Of a stretch of 64,000 bases of DNA, positions 63,182-64,000 are shown piece after piece; within the stretch, counting starts at the first letter, position 1; the number at the start of each line of letters is the position of its first letter. A program made the position numbers and the translations under genes. Origin of the DNA: Dysgonamonadaceae bacterium (GTDB taxonomy: Bacteria > Bacteroidota > Bacteroidia > Bacteroidales > Azobacteroidaceae). A model generated the notes under the pieces. That model was given only the letters and a program-made list of their open reading frames with translations. It searched no databases and had not been told where the DNA came from. Location: NCBI GenBank assembly GCA_031260045.1, contig JAIRKO010000009.1, forward strand, positions 1 through 64,000, read 5' to 3'.

Positions 63182-63446
63182 ATTACGGATTATTCGGATG
63201 CAAAATTACAAAACAATTTGATAATACGGCGCTTATTGGGGTTATTTATGTTGGCGTGCGAAAGGGGGATCCCGCGTAGCGCGCGGGATGAGGGGGCGTA
63301 AAGGCGCGGAGTTAAAACCTTGCGCCAGCCGGAGTGCGCAGGCGCAGACACAAAAAATAAAGGGGGCTTCCCCCCCCTTCTTTTCCCCTTTGCATGTACA
63401 GCGTCATGTAGCTGCACGATTTATGGGGTTTCCGCCCCTTTATTTA

Positions 63447-63740
63447 TTACACCATTTGCTCCACATTCCAAACAAAGGCGTGCAAGCCCAGATTTTCGGA
63501 CTCTTTGTCCAATGCTTGGAGTTTCTGAAGCAGTCCCGCAACTTTTTCGTCGGGGACAACGGTCAGGACGGCGGCGTTCAGCGTGGGCCATGCGTGGCTT
63601 CCGTAATGAGGTTCGCCGGTGCGGTTGCCTTTGCCCTGTATGCCGTCCCAGAGGGTAAAGCCGCGAATGTTTGTTTTTTCCAATAAACCAAGGATGCGTT
63701 CTTTGTGCGCTTGATCGTAGGGGATAAATATTGCTTTCAT
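63447..63740 (-). CDS. PII-like signalling protein
   Basis: The 97-residue protein has the length and order of strands of the PII/DUF3240-type ferredoxin-like fold: KAIFIPYDQAHKERILGLLEKTNIRGFTLWDGIQGKG, then AVLTVVPDEKVAGLLQKLQAL. In Bacteroidota such genes often lie next to RND pump operons, as here (an RND gene end lies 84 bp upstream on the same strand), where they may regulate the pump. Ligand unknown. Confidence 0.72.
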   Translation of the reverse strand: MKAIFIPYDQAHKERILGLLEKTNIRGFTLWDGIQGKGNRTGEPHYGSHAWPTLNAAVLTVVPDEKVAGLLQKLQALDKESENLGLHAFVWNVEQMV

Positions 63741-63752
63741 AATTGATTTTTT

Positions 63753-63828
63753 TTAGTTACGAGTTACAAGTTACGAGCTGCAAATGGGATACCGACTTGT
63801 AACTCGTAACTCATAACTTGTAACTCAT
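63753..63828. repeat. GTTACGAGTTACAAG inverted-repeat cluster
   Basis: AGTTACGAGTTACAAGTTAC is followed by ACTTGTAACTCGTAACTC and ACTTGTAACTC, forming a hairpin between the RND and PII-like genes. It is related to 48223-48269, and it overlaps the RND stop codon region. Confidence 0.8.
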
Positions 63829-64000
63829 TTTCTATTTTGTTTCCTAAGTTTCCGCCTTGCTCTCCTAATACCCACCGATCCGAAAATCGAATAAAGAGCA
63901 GGCACATATAATAGAGTTAGTATCGTTGAGAAGGTCAAGCCGCCCACGACGGCAATCCCCATTGGCTGCCACATTTCGGAACCCGTTCCGCGCGGAATTG
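63825..64000 (-). CDS. RND efflux pump permease, C-terminal end only
   Basis: The frame runs off the end of the window; 57 residues are visible. They read RGTGSEMWQPMGIAVVGGLTFST, then ILTLLYVPALYSIF and a basic tail. This is the final membrane helix of AcrB/MexB/CusA-type resistance-nodulation-division pumps. The substrate class cannot be told from this fragment. Confidence 0.88.
   Translation of the reverse strand, partial: IPRGTGSEMWQPMGIAVVGGLTFSTILTLLYVPALYSIFGSVGIRRARRKLRKQNRK

Noticed and set aside
63369..63378. Short C run as phase-variation tract
   Set aside because: It is only 8 bases and lies in a spacer without a clear promoter.

Overview
The window is one 64 kb stretch of a Bacteroidota chromosome, most likely Bacteroidales. 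Evidence includes promoters of the TTTG-N19/20-TAnnTTTG type in front of many genes, few clear Shine-Dalgarno sequences, a secreted protein with a type IX secretion C-terminal domain, a split glsA/glsB glycine-lipid pair, a DAHP synthase-chorismate mutase fusion, and a 4-hydroxybutyrate dehydrogenase very close to the Porphyromonas gingivalis enzyme. Most of the window is ordinary housekeeping DNA. Intergenic regions are rich in small repeats.

Layout. 1-1211: 3' part of mnmE. 1311-5460 (minus): a cobalamin riboswitch, a 4-hydroxybutyrate dehydrogenase, a 12-unit 20-bp palindrome array, a CoA-acylating succinate semialdehyde dehydrogenase and an AttM/BlcC-type lactonase. 5563-8664: an acyltransferase and an ABC-F ATPase, divergent around a 41-bp tandem repeat. 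8746-14100: a giant alpha-2-macroglobulin-like protein without a visible thioester. 14033-16434 (minus): a soluble CapD-like nucleotide-sugar enzyme and rnpB. 16948-20712: XRE regulator, pyrK-pyrD, radA. 20868-27575: Bor-like lipoprotein, patatin-barrel protein, metH. 27581-28866: two tandem toxin-antitoxin modules with intact paralogous antitoxins and frameshifted toxins. 28911-34990: smpB, a Yip1-like protein, glsA-glsB, DedA, prolyl oligopeptidase. 35107-37293: T9SS cargo with a G13 tract upstream. 37545-46752: serS, metal ABC permease, cca, TPR protein, Fic, sufE, glutaminyl-cyclase-like lipoprotein. 47059-50219: aminotransferase, DAHP synthase-chorismate mutase, tyrA. 50242-54793: FAD/Fe-S oxidoreductase and convergent sugar kinase and murQ. 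54992-57456: two small outer-membrane barrels and an unknown lipoprotein. 57702-61723: TPR-HTH regulator, obg, adk, hpt. 61831-64000: nitrilase, acyltransferase, PII-like protein, RND pump end.

The most interesting unit is 1311-5460. Its three genes give the steps gamma-butyrolactone to 4-hydroxybutyrate to succinate semialdehyde to succinyl-CoA, or the reverse of the last two. This matches the logic of the Agrobacterium blcABC operon but uses unrelated dehydrogenases, and it lies behind a cobalamin riboswitch. B12 is the cofactor of methylmalonyl-CoA mutase, the other main outlet of succinyl-CoA in these bacteria, so the layout suggests B12-dependent routing of C4 carbon. The operon layout is read directly from the sequence; the metabolic interpretation is inference.
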